From an uncultured Lachnospiraceae bacterium (lineage in GTDB: Bacteria; Bacillota; Clostridia; Lachnospirales; Lachnospiraceae): a stretch of DNA of 10,216 nucleotides. A program made the translations under genes and the position numbers. The DNA lies in contig CADBTG010000093.1 of the NCBI GenBank assembly GCA_902797475.1, positions 1 through 10,216 of the forward strand, in the 5' to 3' direction. The notes under the pieces are model-generated. The model had not been told where the DNA came from, searched no databases, and worked only from the letters and a program-made list of their open reading frames with translations. Each line of letters opens with the position of its first letter. The stretch's first letter is position 1. This document shows positions 1 to 6,276 of this stretch, in pieces.

Positions 1-297
1 ACGGTCGTGCTTTCGGCCGACGGAAAGCGGGTTTCGCAGGTGCCGAAACGCGAGACGGTGTATCGGATTCAGACGCCGCAGCTCATCCGAATCGGGCTGC
101 TTCGCGAGCTGCTTGCTTCTGTACCGGCGGACGATCCCGGGGTTACGGATTTATGCAGTCTTTGCGAGAGAAGAGGAATCAAGCCGGTGCTTGTTAACGG
201 CGCTTATGAGAATATTAAGATAACGGTCCCGACAGACCTTGCTTTTTGCGAGGCAATTCTTCGGGAACGGGTCAGGGAGGAACAGGAAAATGTATGA
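1..297 (+). CDS. IspD/TarI-family cytidylyltransferase, 3' end only
   Basis: The reading frame is open from the first base, and the start lies outside the window; 98 C-terminal residues are visible. They carry the C-terminal signature of the IspD/TarI nucleotidyltransferase family: a QTPQ segment around visible residues 25-28 and, near the end, NIKITVPTDLAFCEAIL, which matches the family's N-[IM]-K-[IV]-T-x-P-x-D-L motif with its conserved lysine. Family members transfer CMP from CTP to a polyol phosphate: methylerythritol 4-phosphate (IspD, isoprenoid synthesis) or ribitol 5-phosphate (TarI, teichoic acid or capsule). The adjoining glf gene, which overlaps it by 8 bases, and the TDLC stretch where many IspD proteins read TDE or TDD, make a TarI-like role in surface glycan synthesis somewhat more likely. 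This is inference, because the substrate-binding N-terminal part is missing. Confidence 0.75.
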   Translation, partial: TVVLSADGKRVSQVPKRETVYRIQTPQLIRIGLLRELLASVPADDPGVTDLCSLCERRGIKPVLVNGAYENIKITVPTDLAFCEAILRERVREEQENV

Positions 298-1393
298 TTA
301 TCTCGTTGTGGGAGCCGGCTTGTTCGGTGCCGTATTTGCCAGAGAGGCGACCGACCGGGGATGCTCCTGCCTGGTAATCGACCGGCGGAATCACATCGCG
401 GGCAATGCTTACTGCGAGGATATGTACGGAATTCCGGTGCACACCTACGGCGCGCATATCTTTCATACGAGCGACCGGAAGATATGGGATTACGTGAACC
501 GCTTTGCGGAGTTCAACAATTTCGTGAATTCCCCGGTGGCGATTTATAAGGACGAGCTTTACAATCTGCCTTTCAACATGAACACATTTGCCAAAATGTG
601 GAATGTCAAAACCCCTGCGGAGGCCAGACAGAAGATTGAAGAGCAGAAGGCCGAGGCAGGCATCACCGAGCCCCAAAACCTTGAGGAACAGGCCATTTCC
701 CTTGTCGGCCGCGACATCTACGAGAAGCTTGTCAAGGGCTACACCGAAAAGCAGTGGGGCAGAGACTGCAAGGACCTTCCCGCCTTCATTATCAAGAGGC
801 TTCCGGTCCGCATGATTTTTGATAACAACTACTTCAACGACCGCTACCAGGGCATTCCCGAAAAGGGTTACACGGAGATGGTTGCGGCAATGCTTTCGGG
901 CATTGAGGTGAGAACCGGCGTTGATTATCTGAAGGAGCGCGACAAATACCGCGCCCTTGCGAAAAAGGTTATCTACACCGGCGCTTTAGACGAGTATTTC
1001 GGATACTGCTACGGCAACCTGCAATATCGCATGGTACGGTTCGAGCAGGAGGTAAAGGATACCGACAACTACCAGGGCAACGCGGTGGTCAACTATACGG
1101 AGCGTGAGATTCCGTATACGAGAATCATCGAGCATAAGCATTTCTATCCGGGCCTTAAGACCGAGAAGACCGTGATCTCGAGAGAGTATCCGGCAGAGTG
1201 GCATCCGGGCGAGGAACCGTATTACCCGATCAACGATGCGCGAAATGCTGAGCTTTATGCAAAATATAAGGAACTCGCGGACCGTGAGGAGGGCGTCATC
1301 TTCGGCGGCCGGCTCGGCGAGTACAAATATTATGACATGGACAAGGTCATCGCTTCGGCCTGGAATCTTGTCGCAAAGGAATTCGAAAAGTAA
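290..1393 (+). CDS. glf: UDP-galactopyranose mutase
   Basis: This 367-residue flavoenzyme interconverts UDP-galactopyranose and UDP-galactofuranose in the cytoplasm, supplying Galf for capsule or other surface glycans. The N-terminus has the FAD dinucleotide-binding fingerprint VVGAGLFG (residues 6-13), then the family segments HTYGAHIFHT (51-60), YTEKQWG (151-157), FIIKRLPVR (166-174, containing the substrate-phosphate arginine), YTRIIEHKHF (276-285) and GGRLGEYKYYDMD (339-351). The length matches characterised bacterial Glf proteins of about 370 residues. The frame extends upstream to 239, but the ATG at 290 gives the standard MYDYLVVG start with an AGGGAGG ribosome binding site at 274-280. 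It overlaps the upstream cytidylyltransferase by 8 bases, so the two are probably translationally coupled parts of one operon that ends at the terminator just after glf. Confidence 0.97.
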   Translation: MYDYLVVGAGLFGAVFAREATDRGCSCLVIDRRNHIAGNAYCEDMYGIPVHTYGAHIFHTSDRKIWDYVNRFAEFNNFVNSPVAIYKDELYNLPFNMNTFAKMWNVKTPAEARQKIEEQKAEAGITEPQNLEEQAISLVGRDIYEKLVKGYTEKQWGRDCKDLPAFIIKRLPVRMIFDNNYFNDRYQGIPEKGYTEMVAAMLSGIEVRTGVDYLKERDKYRALAKKVIYTGALDEYFGYCYGNLQYRMVRFEQEVKDTDNYQGNAVVNYTEREIPYTRIIEHKHFYPGLKTEKTVISREYPAEWHPGEEPYYPINDARNAELYAKYKELADREEGVIFGGRLGEYKYYDMDKVIASAWNLVAKEFEK

Positions 1394-1398
1394 GCAAA

Positions 1399-1427
1399 GA
1401 AAAGCCCCGGACATTCCGGGGCTTTTC
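1399..1427. terminator. Bidirectional intrinsic terminator between glf and htrA-like gene
   Basis: A perfect 13-bp inverted repeat (1399-1411 with 1415-1427) has a GC-rich core AGCCCCGGA, a 3-base loop and A/T runs on both flanks. It reads as a Rho-independent terminator on either strand, with TTTT at the end of the plus-strand stem and TTTTC then TTTG on the minus strand. It sits between the convergent stops at 1393 and 1453, so it probably ends both transcripts. Confidence 0.9.
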
Positions 1428-1452
1428 CTCACTCAGTAACTCTAATCACTCT

Positions 1453-2670
1453 TTATTGGAGGGATCTTTCCTTTAAGGTGACATCAACCTTGGTTTCTTT
1501 ATACTCGCCGTCCGTCAGGCGGTAAACCGTAAGTGTTACGGTAGTGCCGAAACGGTAAGACGAAATGCGGGACTGCAGCTGTTCGGTCGTAATGACCGGA
1601 ACATCGTTCACGCCGGTGATGATATCACTGACCTGAAGATCGGATTCCGAGGCTGCACCGCCTTCGATGATTTCTTTAATATAGATGCCCGCAGGCCAGC
1701 CGAGGTTATTGATTTCCTCCTCGGTAACCGTTGCGATGTATACGCCGAGGAAGCCCTGCTCGCCTTCGCGAACCTTTTCCTTCTGCTGAAGCTCTTTGAT
1801 GATCGGAAGCGCTACGGTAACGGGAATGGCAAATCCCATGCCTTCGATGCTTGAGGACGCAAGCTTGGAGGAATTGATTCCGATGACCTCGCCGTCGATG
1901 TTGACCAAAGCACCGCCGCTGTTTCCGGGGTTAATTGCCGCATCGGTCTGAATCAGGGAGATGCTCGAAGCCTCTGTAGCGTAACGGTGGTTCGTCGCGC
2001 CGATGTATCCGACGGTTACGGAAGTGCCGTAGCCGAGAGCATTGCCGACCGCAATGACCATTTCGCCGACGCGGACTTCCTTGCTTTCCGCAAGTGTCGC
2101 CGGTATGATGCTGTCGAGAGTGGTCTGCTTCAGAAGAGATTTCTTCACGGTCAGGATGGCCAGATCGTAAATCGCATCGGAGTTCTTGACAACGGCCGGA
2201 TAGCTTTCGCCGTCGGGAAATACGACCGAAACCGTGACGGCGTTTTCAACCACGTGGTTATTGGTCACGAGATAGAGGAGACCTTCCTTACTTTCAATGA
2301 AGATGCCGGAACCGGCCGATTCGCCTTCCACAAGCTGACCGAACAGGTTGATTCCGCGAACCGTGCACTGCACCGATACCATGGACGGAAGCACCTTCTC
2401 GGTAATGCTCTCGATATCGATTTCATCGAGCAGCTTCACGGAAGCTTCGTCGGTATAGTGCAGAATGCTGTTCTGGTTCAGGCTGTCCTTCAGCTTTTTG
2501 GAGGAAACTCTCTGAATGCCTTCGGAAGCGGCAGGTGTTGTCTTCTCGGAAGCCTCCGTGGAAGTGCCGGGAGAGAGAAGCCTGTCGGAGAGTTTTATGA
2601 TGCCGTAGAAGATGCCGCCGGCAAATGCAGCAAACAAAAGGATGCCGCCGATCTTCTTAAATAGTTTCAT
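1453..2670 (-). CDS. HtrA/DegP-like membrane-anchored serine protease with PDZ domain
   Basis: A 405-residue S1C-family protease. Residues 1-6 are basic, followed by a hydrophobic anchor at about 8-27 that would tether the enzyme to the outer face of the cytoplasmic membrane. A low-complexity Ser/Thr/Glu linker (about 34-60) leads to the trypsin-like domain at about 85-295. The catalytic triad is visible: His139 in TNNHVV, Asp169 in YDLAIL and Ser251 in GNSGGALVN. A PDZ domain covers about 305-400, with the carboxylate-loop region near GFLGVYI (306-312). HtrA proteins degrade or refold misfolded extracytoplasmic proteins, using PDZ domains to sense exposed C-termini. The start is fixed by a GGAGG site (plus-strand 2678-2682), 7 bases from the ATG. 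The gene is convergent with glf and divergent from the ClpX paralog. The substrate is unknown. Confidence 0.95.
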   Translation of the reverse strand: MKLFKKIGGILLFAAFAGGIFYGIIKLSDRLLSPGTSTEASEKTTPAASEGIQRVSSKKLKDSLNQNSILHYTDEASVKLLDEIDIESITEKVLPSMVSVQCTVRGINLFGQLVEGESAGSGIFIESKEGLLYLVTNNHVVENAVTVSVVFPDGESYPAVVKNSDAIYDLAILTVKKSLLKQTTLDSIIPATLAESKEVRVGEMVIAVGNALGYGTSVTVGYIGATNHRYATEASSISLIQTDAAINPGNSGGALVNIDGEVIGINSSKLASSSIEGMGFAIPVTVALPIIKELQQKEKVREGEQGFLGVYIATVTEEEINNLGWPAGIYIKEIIEGGAASESDLQVSDIITGVNDVPVITTEQLQSRISSYRFGTTVTLTVYRLTDGEYKETKVDVTLKERSLQ

Positions 2671-2903
2671 GACTGTGCCTCCGGTAACAGAAGTCGTTAA
2701 ACTTTTTTCAGTTTACACGATTAACTTAACGCGGGATTGTGTTGATTATGTGAAGCAAAATTGAAGATTCCGAGGAGAAAGGCTTTACCATTAAGAAAAT
2801 CCCTTGTTGCATTTGCCTTTGTGATGGAGTAAAATAATGGTGTATACCCATAATCGGAGGAGCATTCGGGGAGAGGCTCCGGAAGGGAACCGGAAAGAAT
2901 TAT
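2671..2903. other. Divergent intergenic region between htrA-like and clpX-like genes
   Basis: This 233-base spacer must hold the promoters of two divergent genes. On the plus strand a candidate sigma-A-type promoter is listed separately (2807-2835). On the minus strand only a possible -10, CATAAT (plus-strand 2745-2750), stands out, and no good -35 partner was found, so no minus-strand promoter is called. The leader ahead of the ClpX gene is purine-rich and contains a short GGAGC/GCTCC inverted repeat at about 2858-2880, too weak to call a regulatory RNA. No tRNA, riboswitch or terminator is recognisable here. Confidence 0.5.
2807..2835 (+). promoter_or_regulatory. Candidate promoter for the clpX-like gene
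   Basis: TTGCAT (2807-2812) and TAAAAT (2830-2835) are separated by 17 bases, as expected for a sigma-70/sigma-A promoter. The -10 matches 5 of 6 consensus bases and the -35 only about 3. Transcription would start near 2842, giving a leader of roughly 60 bases before the ATG at 2904. The call rests on motif and spacing only. Confidence 0.4.
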
Positions 2904-4277
2904 ATGGATGATAACAAACAAGACAGCGGCAGAGACGGATATGAGCATGTCTGCATGATGTGCCACAGACCCGAAAGTGTATGCGGGAAGCTTTTCCACA
3001 TGCCTCCGGGGCTTGATATCTGCGAGGACTGCCTGCAGAAATCGTTTGATTTGATGAATGCGACGAGCAATAAGGACGAAACCGTCGATCCTTCGAAGCC
3101 GATCGGGAATCTGCGTATCATTTTCCCGGGGCAGGGAGGAAACCGGCAGACCTTAAAGCCGAAGAAGAAGGAAACGGAAGAGGAAGGCAAAAAGCAGGAA
3201 GATGTCATGGACATCGCGAAGCTTCCTTCTCCGCATGAGATTAAGGCGAAGCTTGACGAATATGTAATCGGACAGGATTATGCCAAGAAGGTCATCAGTG
3301 TTGCCGTTTACAACCATTATAAGCGCGTGAAGAGGCAGGACGAAGAGGCTTTTAAGGATGATGTCATCATCGAAAAGTCCAACATGCTGATGATCGGGCC
3401 GACAGGCTGCGGCAAGACCTATCTTGTGCAGACACTGGCGCGGCTTCTCAATGTGCCGCTTGCCATCACGGATGCGACATCCCTGACCGAAGCCGGTTAT
3501 ATCGGCGATGACGTGGAAAGCGTGCTTTCGAAGCTGCTTGCCAATTCCGACAATGATGTGGAGCGGGCGGAGCACGGAATCGTTTTCATCGACGAAATCG
3601 ATAAGATTGCCAAGAAGAAGAATACGACGAGCCGCGATGTCAGCGGCGAGAGCGTTCAGCAGGGTCTTTTGAAGCTTTTGGAGGGCGCCGATGTGGAGGT
3701 TCCGGTCGGAGCGTCCAGCAAGAACGGCATGGTGCCCACGACGACGGTGAATACGAGAAACATTCTTTTCATCTGCGGCGGTGCATTCCCGGGACTTGAC
3801 GAAATCGTTAAGAACCGGCTGACCAAATCCTTTACGATGGGCTTCAATTCCCACCTGAAGGACAGCTTCGACGACGATCCGGACATCCTCGCGAAGACGA
3901 CGATGGAGGACCTGCGTGAATACGGCATGATTCCCGAGTTTGTGGGACGTCTGCCCGTCGTATTTGCCTTAAGAGGACTTGATAAGGAAACCATGAAGCG
4001 CATCCTCACGGAGCCGAAGAATGCAATTATCAAGCAGTATCAGAAGCTTTTTGCCATGGACGAGGTGAAGCTGATCTTCGCCGACGACGCGATCGATCTG
4101 ATTGCGGAGAAGGCTTTGAAACGGGAGACCGGCGCCAGAGCACTTCGTTCGATCCTTGAGGAATATATGCTCGACATCATGTACGAGATTCCCAAGGATT
4201 CTTACATCGGAGCGGTAACGATTACCGCGGATTACCTGAATGGAACCGGCGCGCCCGTCATTGAGATGCGGAGCTGA
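2904..4277 (+). CDS. ClpX-family AAA+ unfoldase, divergent paralog
   Basis: This 457-residue protein has full ClpX architecture. An N-terminal four-cysteine zinc-binding domain (C17, C20, C40, C43) is followed by a charged linker at about 85-105 and the AAA+ module. Visible motifs are Walker A GPTGCGKT (165-172), pore loop GYIG (198-201), Walker B IVFIDEID (226-233), sensor-1 region NTRNILFI (283-290), the arginine-finger segment PEFVGRLPV (344-352) and sensor-2 GAR (410-412). ClpX hexamers unfold substrates with ATP and feed them to ClpP. The ClpP-contacting IGF loop reads MGF (312-314), so docking may be retained. The substrate-recognition RKH loop appears as SKN (272-274) at an equal-length position, which suggests a different substrate range. 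No clpP, tig or lon lies beside it, unlike typical clpX loci, so it is probably a second ClpX. The ribosome binding site is weak (GGAAAG, 2892-2897). Confidence 0.9.
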   Translation: MDDNKQDSGRDGYEHVCMMCHRPESVCGKLFHMPPGLDICEDCLQKSFDLMNATSNKDETVDPSKPIGNLRIIFPGQGGNRQTLKPKKKETEEEGKKQEDVMDIAKLPSPHEIKAKLDEYVIGQDYAKKVISVAVYNHYKRVKRQDEEAFKDDVIIEKSNMLMIGPTGCGKTYLVQTLARLLNVPLAITDATSLTEAGYIGDDVESVLSKLLANSDNDVERAEHGIVFIDEIDKIAKKKNTTSRDVSGESVQQGLLKLLEGADVEVPVGASSKNGMVPTTTVNTRNILFICGGAFPGLDEIVKNRLTKSFTMGFNSHLKDSFDDDPDILAKTTMEDLREYGMIPEFVGRLPVVFALRGLDKETMKRILTEPKNAIIKQYQKLFAMDEVKLIFADDAIDLIAEKALKRETGARALRSILEEYMLDIMYEIPKDSYIGAVTITADYLNGTGAPVIEMRS

Positions 4278-4290
4278 ACGGTTTTATGAT
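4261..4290 (+). promoter_or_regulatory. Candidate promoter for the zinc-ribbon membrane protein gene
   Basis: TTGAGA (4261-4266) and TATGAT (4285-4290) each match consensus at 5 of 6 bases, with an 18-base spacer. The -35 lies inside the last codons of the clpX-like gene, so the downstream gene can be expressed alone. No terminator separates the two genes, so some read-through from clpX is also possible. The predicted start is near 4297, about 20 bases before the ATG. Confidence 0.5.
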
Positions 4291-4317
4291 AGAATAAAGA
4301 GAAGGAGCGTGAATCAT

Positions 4318-5376
4318 ATGTTTTGCCCGAAATGTGGAAGTCAGAATCCGGATGGTGCCATGTTCTGTACAACTTGCGGTGAGAAGATTGGGATAGCTCC
4401 CCAGTCTGTTGTCGAACAGGCAGAGAATGTTGCGGCAGCCGTAAACGAGCAGGCTGCGGAAGTAACAGAAGAAGTAACGGCGGCAGTTACGGAGGCAGCG
4501 GCACCCGTAGCGGAAACCGTCAATGAAGCATTTGCGAATGCGGCTCCGGTCATCCCCGAGACACCGGCACAGCCCGTATTCGAACAGGCACCGGTTCAGC
4601 AGCCTGTATATGAGCAGCCTGCATACCAGCAGCCCGTATATCAGCAGGCGCCGGTTCAGCAGCCTGTATACCAGCAGCCCGTATATCAGCAGCCTGTGTA
4701 TCAGCAGCCTGTATACCAGCAGCCTGTATATCAGCAGCCGGAAGCCCCGAAGAAGAAAAAGTCCAAAGCACCTTTGATCATTGGTTTGATCATTGCGATT
4801 CTTGTTCTTGCGGCAGGCGGTCTTGCGGCATGGGCCAACCTGACGGATGACCATCCCGATTTCCTGAACTTCGCGGATTTCACGAAGGATGAGAATTCGC
4901 TTCCGCTTTCCGAGAAGGAGCAGAAGACGTTTATTTCGATTGTGAAGAAGCTTGACCAGGCCATCATCGACAACGACGGAGACGCTTACGAGGACGAGAT
5001 TCCTTCCTATGCACAGGATTTCGTTTGGTCCGTATATGATTTCGACAATGCCGACGATTTCGTGGAATACCTCTATGCAGACGAGAAGTACGGTGTTAAG
5101 CAGCTTGGTGACGACCTTAAGGTTACCGAGGAAATCGTTTCCGCTACGAAGGTTAAGGATAAGGATCTCGACGCTCTGACGGATGCTTTCTCCGAAGTAT
5201 TCGATAAATCCGTTGACATTGCTTCCGCTTACCTGATCGGTAACAATTCCTGCTTCAAGGGCGAGAAGAGCGAGAAGTATTTCGACTACTATCTGTTCTT
5301 TAAGGCTGACGACGAGTGGCATGTCATCCTGATCGGAAAGGACAACCTCGAAACCTTCGGTCTGAAGGCGAAATAA
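4318..5376 (+). CDS. Zinc-ribbon, PVYQQ-repeat, single-pass membrane protein of unknown function
   Basis: Predicted 352 residues. The N-terminus is a zinc ribbon of the double CxxC type (C3, C6, C17, C20; MFCPKCGS and FCTTCGEK). Next comes an Ala/Glu/Val-rich stretch (about 31-80), eleven pentapeptides of PVYQQ type (86-140), a lysine cluster (145-150), one membrane helix (about 152-173) and an acidic domain of about 175 residues with no motif I recognise. The positive-inside rule puts the zinc ribbon and repeats in the cytoplasm and the acidic domain outside. The layout recalls TcaA/YvbJ-type proteins of Firmicutes (zinc ribbon, helix, extracellular domains), but homology was not tested. The frame is open from 4240; the ATG at 4318 was chosen because it begins the zinc ribbon and has AAGGAG at 4302-4307. 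It is probably monocistronic, with its own promoter and terminator. Confidence 0.85.
   Translation: MFCPKCGSQNPDGAMFCTTCGEKIGIAPQSVVEQAENVAAAVNEQAAEVTEEVTAAVTEAAAPVAETVNEAFANAAPVIPETPAQPVFEQAPVQQPVYEQPAYQQPVYQQAPVQQPVYQQPVYQQPVYQQPVYQQPVYQQPEAPKKKKSKAPLIIGLIIAILVLAAGGLAAWANLTDDHPDFLNFADFTKDENSLPLSEKEQKTFISIVKKLDQAIIDNDGDAYEDEIPSYAQDFVWSVYDFDNADDFVEYLYADEKYGVKQLGDDLKVTEEIVSATKVKDKDLDALTDAFSEVFDKSVDIASAYLIGNNSCFKGEKSEKYFDYYLFFKADDEWHVILIGKDNLETFGLKAK
4573..4737 (+). repeat. Eleven in-frame 15-bp tandem repeats encoding PVYQQ-type pentapeptides
   Basis: The units translate in order as PVFEQ, APVQQ, PVYEQ, PAYQQ, PVYQQ, APVQQ and then five PVYQQ. At DNA level the units differ mainly at wobble positions (CCT/CCC, TAT/TAC). 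Units 4-5 and units 7-8 differ by a single base, which suggests segmental duplication on top of unit slippage. A 15-base unit keeps the frame whatever the copy number. Confidence 0.95.
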
Positions 5377-5396
5377 ACAATTTTCCATATGACACC

Positions 5397-5437
5397 AAAG
5401 GCGGTGCGGTTCTTTTAAAGAGCAGCACCGCCTTTTT
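5397..5437 (+). terminator. Intrinsic terminator after the zinc-ribbon protein gene
   Basis: The arms AAAGGCGGTGC (5397-5407) and GCACCGCCTTT (5425-5435) pair perfectly over 11 bp. The 17-base loop contains a smaller TCTTT/AAAGA hairpin, and the T run continues to 5437. It lies 20 bases after the stop at 5376. The T run merges into the -35 box of the next promoter. Confidence 0.88.
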
Positions 5438-5464
5438 GACTTTTTACGGAAAATGTGATATCAT
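5436..5464 (+). promoter_or_regulatory. Strong candidate promoter of the antiporter operon
   Basis: TTGACT (5436-5441) and TATCAT (5459-5464) each match consensus at 5 of 6 bases, with the ideal 17-base spacer and a TG extended -10 element (5456-5457). The -35 starts in the T run of the preceding terminator, so the upstream unit ends exactly where this one begins. The predicted start is near 5471, leaving a short leader of about 30 bases. Confidence 0.65.
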
Positions 5465-5501
5465 TACTTCGATTATGGTTTTATAAGAAAGCGGTTACAA
5501 T

Positions 5502-5975
5502 ATGCTGATTGTATTTATGCTTTTGTGGATCATTCTGAACGGGCGCATCACGGGAGAAGTGCTGATTTTCGGGCTTATCCTGACGGTACCCGTTTATCTT
5601 TTTTTCTGCCTTGCCATGGGTTACCGGTCAAGATGGGAATGGAATGTCCTGAAGAGCATTCCGTGGGCATGCCGTTATGCCGGAACACTCATTAAGGAAA
5701 TCGTCAAAGCCAACATTGCCGTCATCCGTCTGATTCTTTCGGACCGCTACGAAGCGGAGCCGTGCCTTCGCACGTTCAAAAAGCCGATGAAGAATCACCG
5801 TCACAACGTGCTTTTGGCCAATTCCATCACCTTAACGCCCGGCACGATCACGGTCAGCTTAGACCGCGACGGAACCTATGTCGTGCATGCGCTTGACAAG
5901 GAGTTCGCGGAGGGCATTGAGGATTCCGTTTTCATTGATCTGCTTACGGAACTGGAGGAAAAGGATGAACATTGA
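5502..5975 (+). CDS. mrpE: Antiporter subunit MrpE/MnhE (MbhA-like)
   Basis: The 157-residue protein has two closely spaced N-terminal membrane helices (about 1-12 and 17-40). A cytoplasmic C-terminal part follows, carrying the family's best-conserved stretch NSITLTPGTITVSL (107-120) and YVVHALD (126-132). MrpE is a small integral subunit of the multisubunit Na+/H+ (Mrp) antiporter in the cytoplasmic membrane and corresponds to MbhA in archaeal membrane-bound hydrogenase. The length is typical of MnhE proteins (about 160). It is the first gene of the operon, just downstream of the candidate promoter. The ATG at 5502 has only a poor purine-rich site (AAGAAAGCGG, 5485-5494), in contrast with the strong sites of the following genes. 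It overlaps mrpF by 11 bases. Confidence 0.93.
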   Translation: MLIVFMLLWIILNGRITGEVLIFGLILTVPVYLFFCLAMGYRSRWEWNVLKSIPWACRYAGTLIKEIVKANIAVIRLILSDRYEAEPCLRTFKKPMKNHRHNVLLANSITLTPGTITVSLDRDGTYVVHALDKEFAEGIEDSVFIDLLTELEEKDEH

Positions 5976-6276
5976 GTCGGCATACAATCTGTTGTACGGC
6001 GGTTCCGTCACGGTGCTCGTTCTGATCATGCTCTGCGTTCTCATAAGAGCGGTGCGGGGACCCGAAATTGTCGACCGCATTGTTGCGGTCAATATGCTCG
6101 GAACACTGACCATCATGATCATCTGCATCCTGTCCCTGTGGCTTAAGCAGGGATATCTTCTCGATGTGGCGCTGATTTATGCCATGATTTCCTTCCTCGC
6201 CGTTGTCATCCTGACCCGCATCTATCTCGGTGTATACCGCGAGCGTGCGAAGAGAAAGGAGGCCGGGAATGAGTGA
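5965..6276 (+). CDS. mrpF: Antiporter subunit MrpF/MnhF (MbhB-like)
   Basis: The 103-residue, three-helix membrane subunit has helices at about 11-29, 38-60 and 66-90. The family signature RGPEIVDRIVAVN (31-43) is complete, and LLDVALIYAMISFLA (65-79) marks the third helix with its conserved acidic residue D67. It belongs to the membrane core that supports cation movement in Mrp and Mbh complexes. The frame runs further upstream, but the ATG at 5965 has a GGAGG site at 5954-5958 with 6-base spacing and gives the expected family length. It overlaps mrpE by 11 bases and mrpG by 8, indicating coupled translation. Confidence 0.93.
   Translation: MNIESAYNLLYGGSVTVLVLIMLCVLIRAVRGPEIVDRIVAVNMLGTLTIMIICILSLWLKQGYLLDVALIYAMISFLAVVILTRIYLGVYRERAKRKEAGNE

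Noticed and set aside
1987..2664. Plus-strand open frame of 225 codons inside the HtrA-like gene
   Set aside because: It is antisense to an intact protease whose catalytic triad and PDZ domain are conserved, and no domain is recognisable in the plus-strand translation.
2855..2903. Possible structured leader or riboswitch before the ClpX-like gene
   Set aside because: Only a 5-bp GGAGC/GCTCC pairing and CCGG repeats are seen; there is no known aptamer pattern, terminator or sequestered start site.
3153..3854. Minus-strand open frame of 233 codons inside the ClpX-like gene
   Set aside because: It lies opposite intact Walker A and Walker B motifs, has His/Arg-rich shadow composition and has no family resemblance.
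4258..5388. Long open frame (376 codons) on the minus strand opposite the zinc-ribbon gene
   Set aside because: Its product is a run of Leu, Arg, Ile and Cys produced by reading the plus-strand repeats and acidic codons backwards. The plus frame has a zinc ribbon, membrane helix, ribosome binding site, promoter and terminator.
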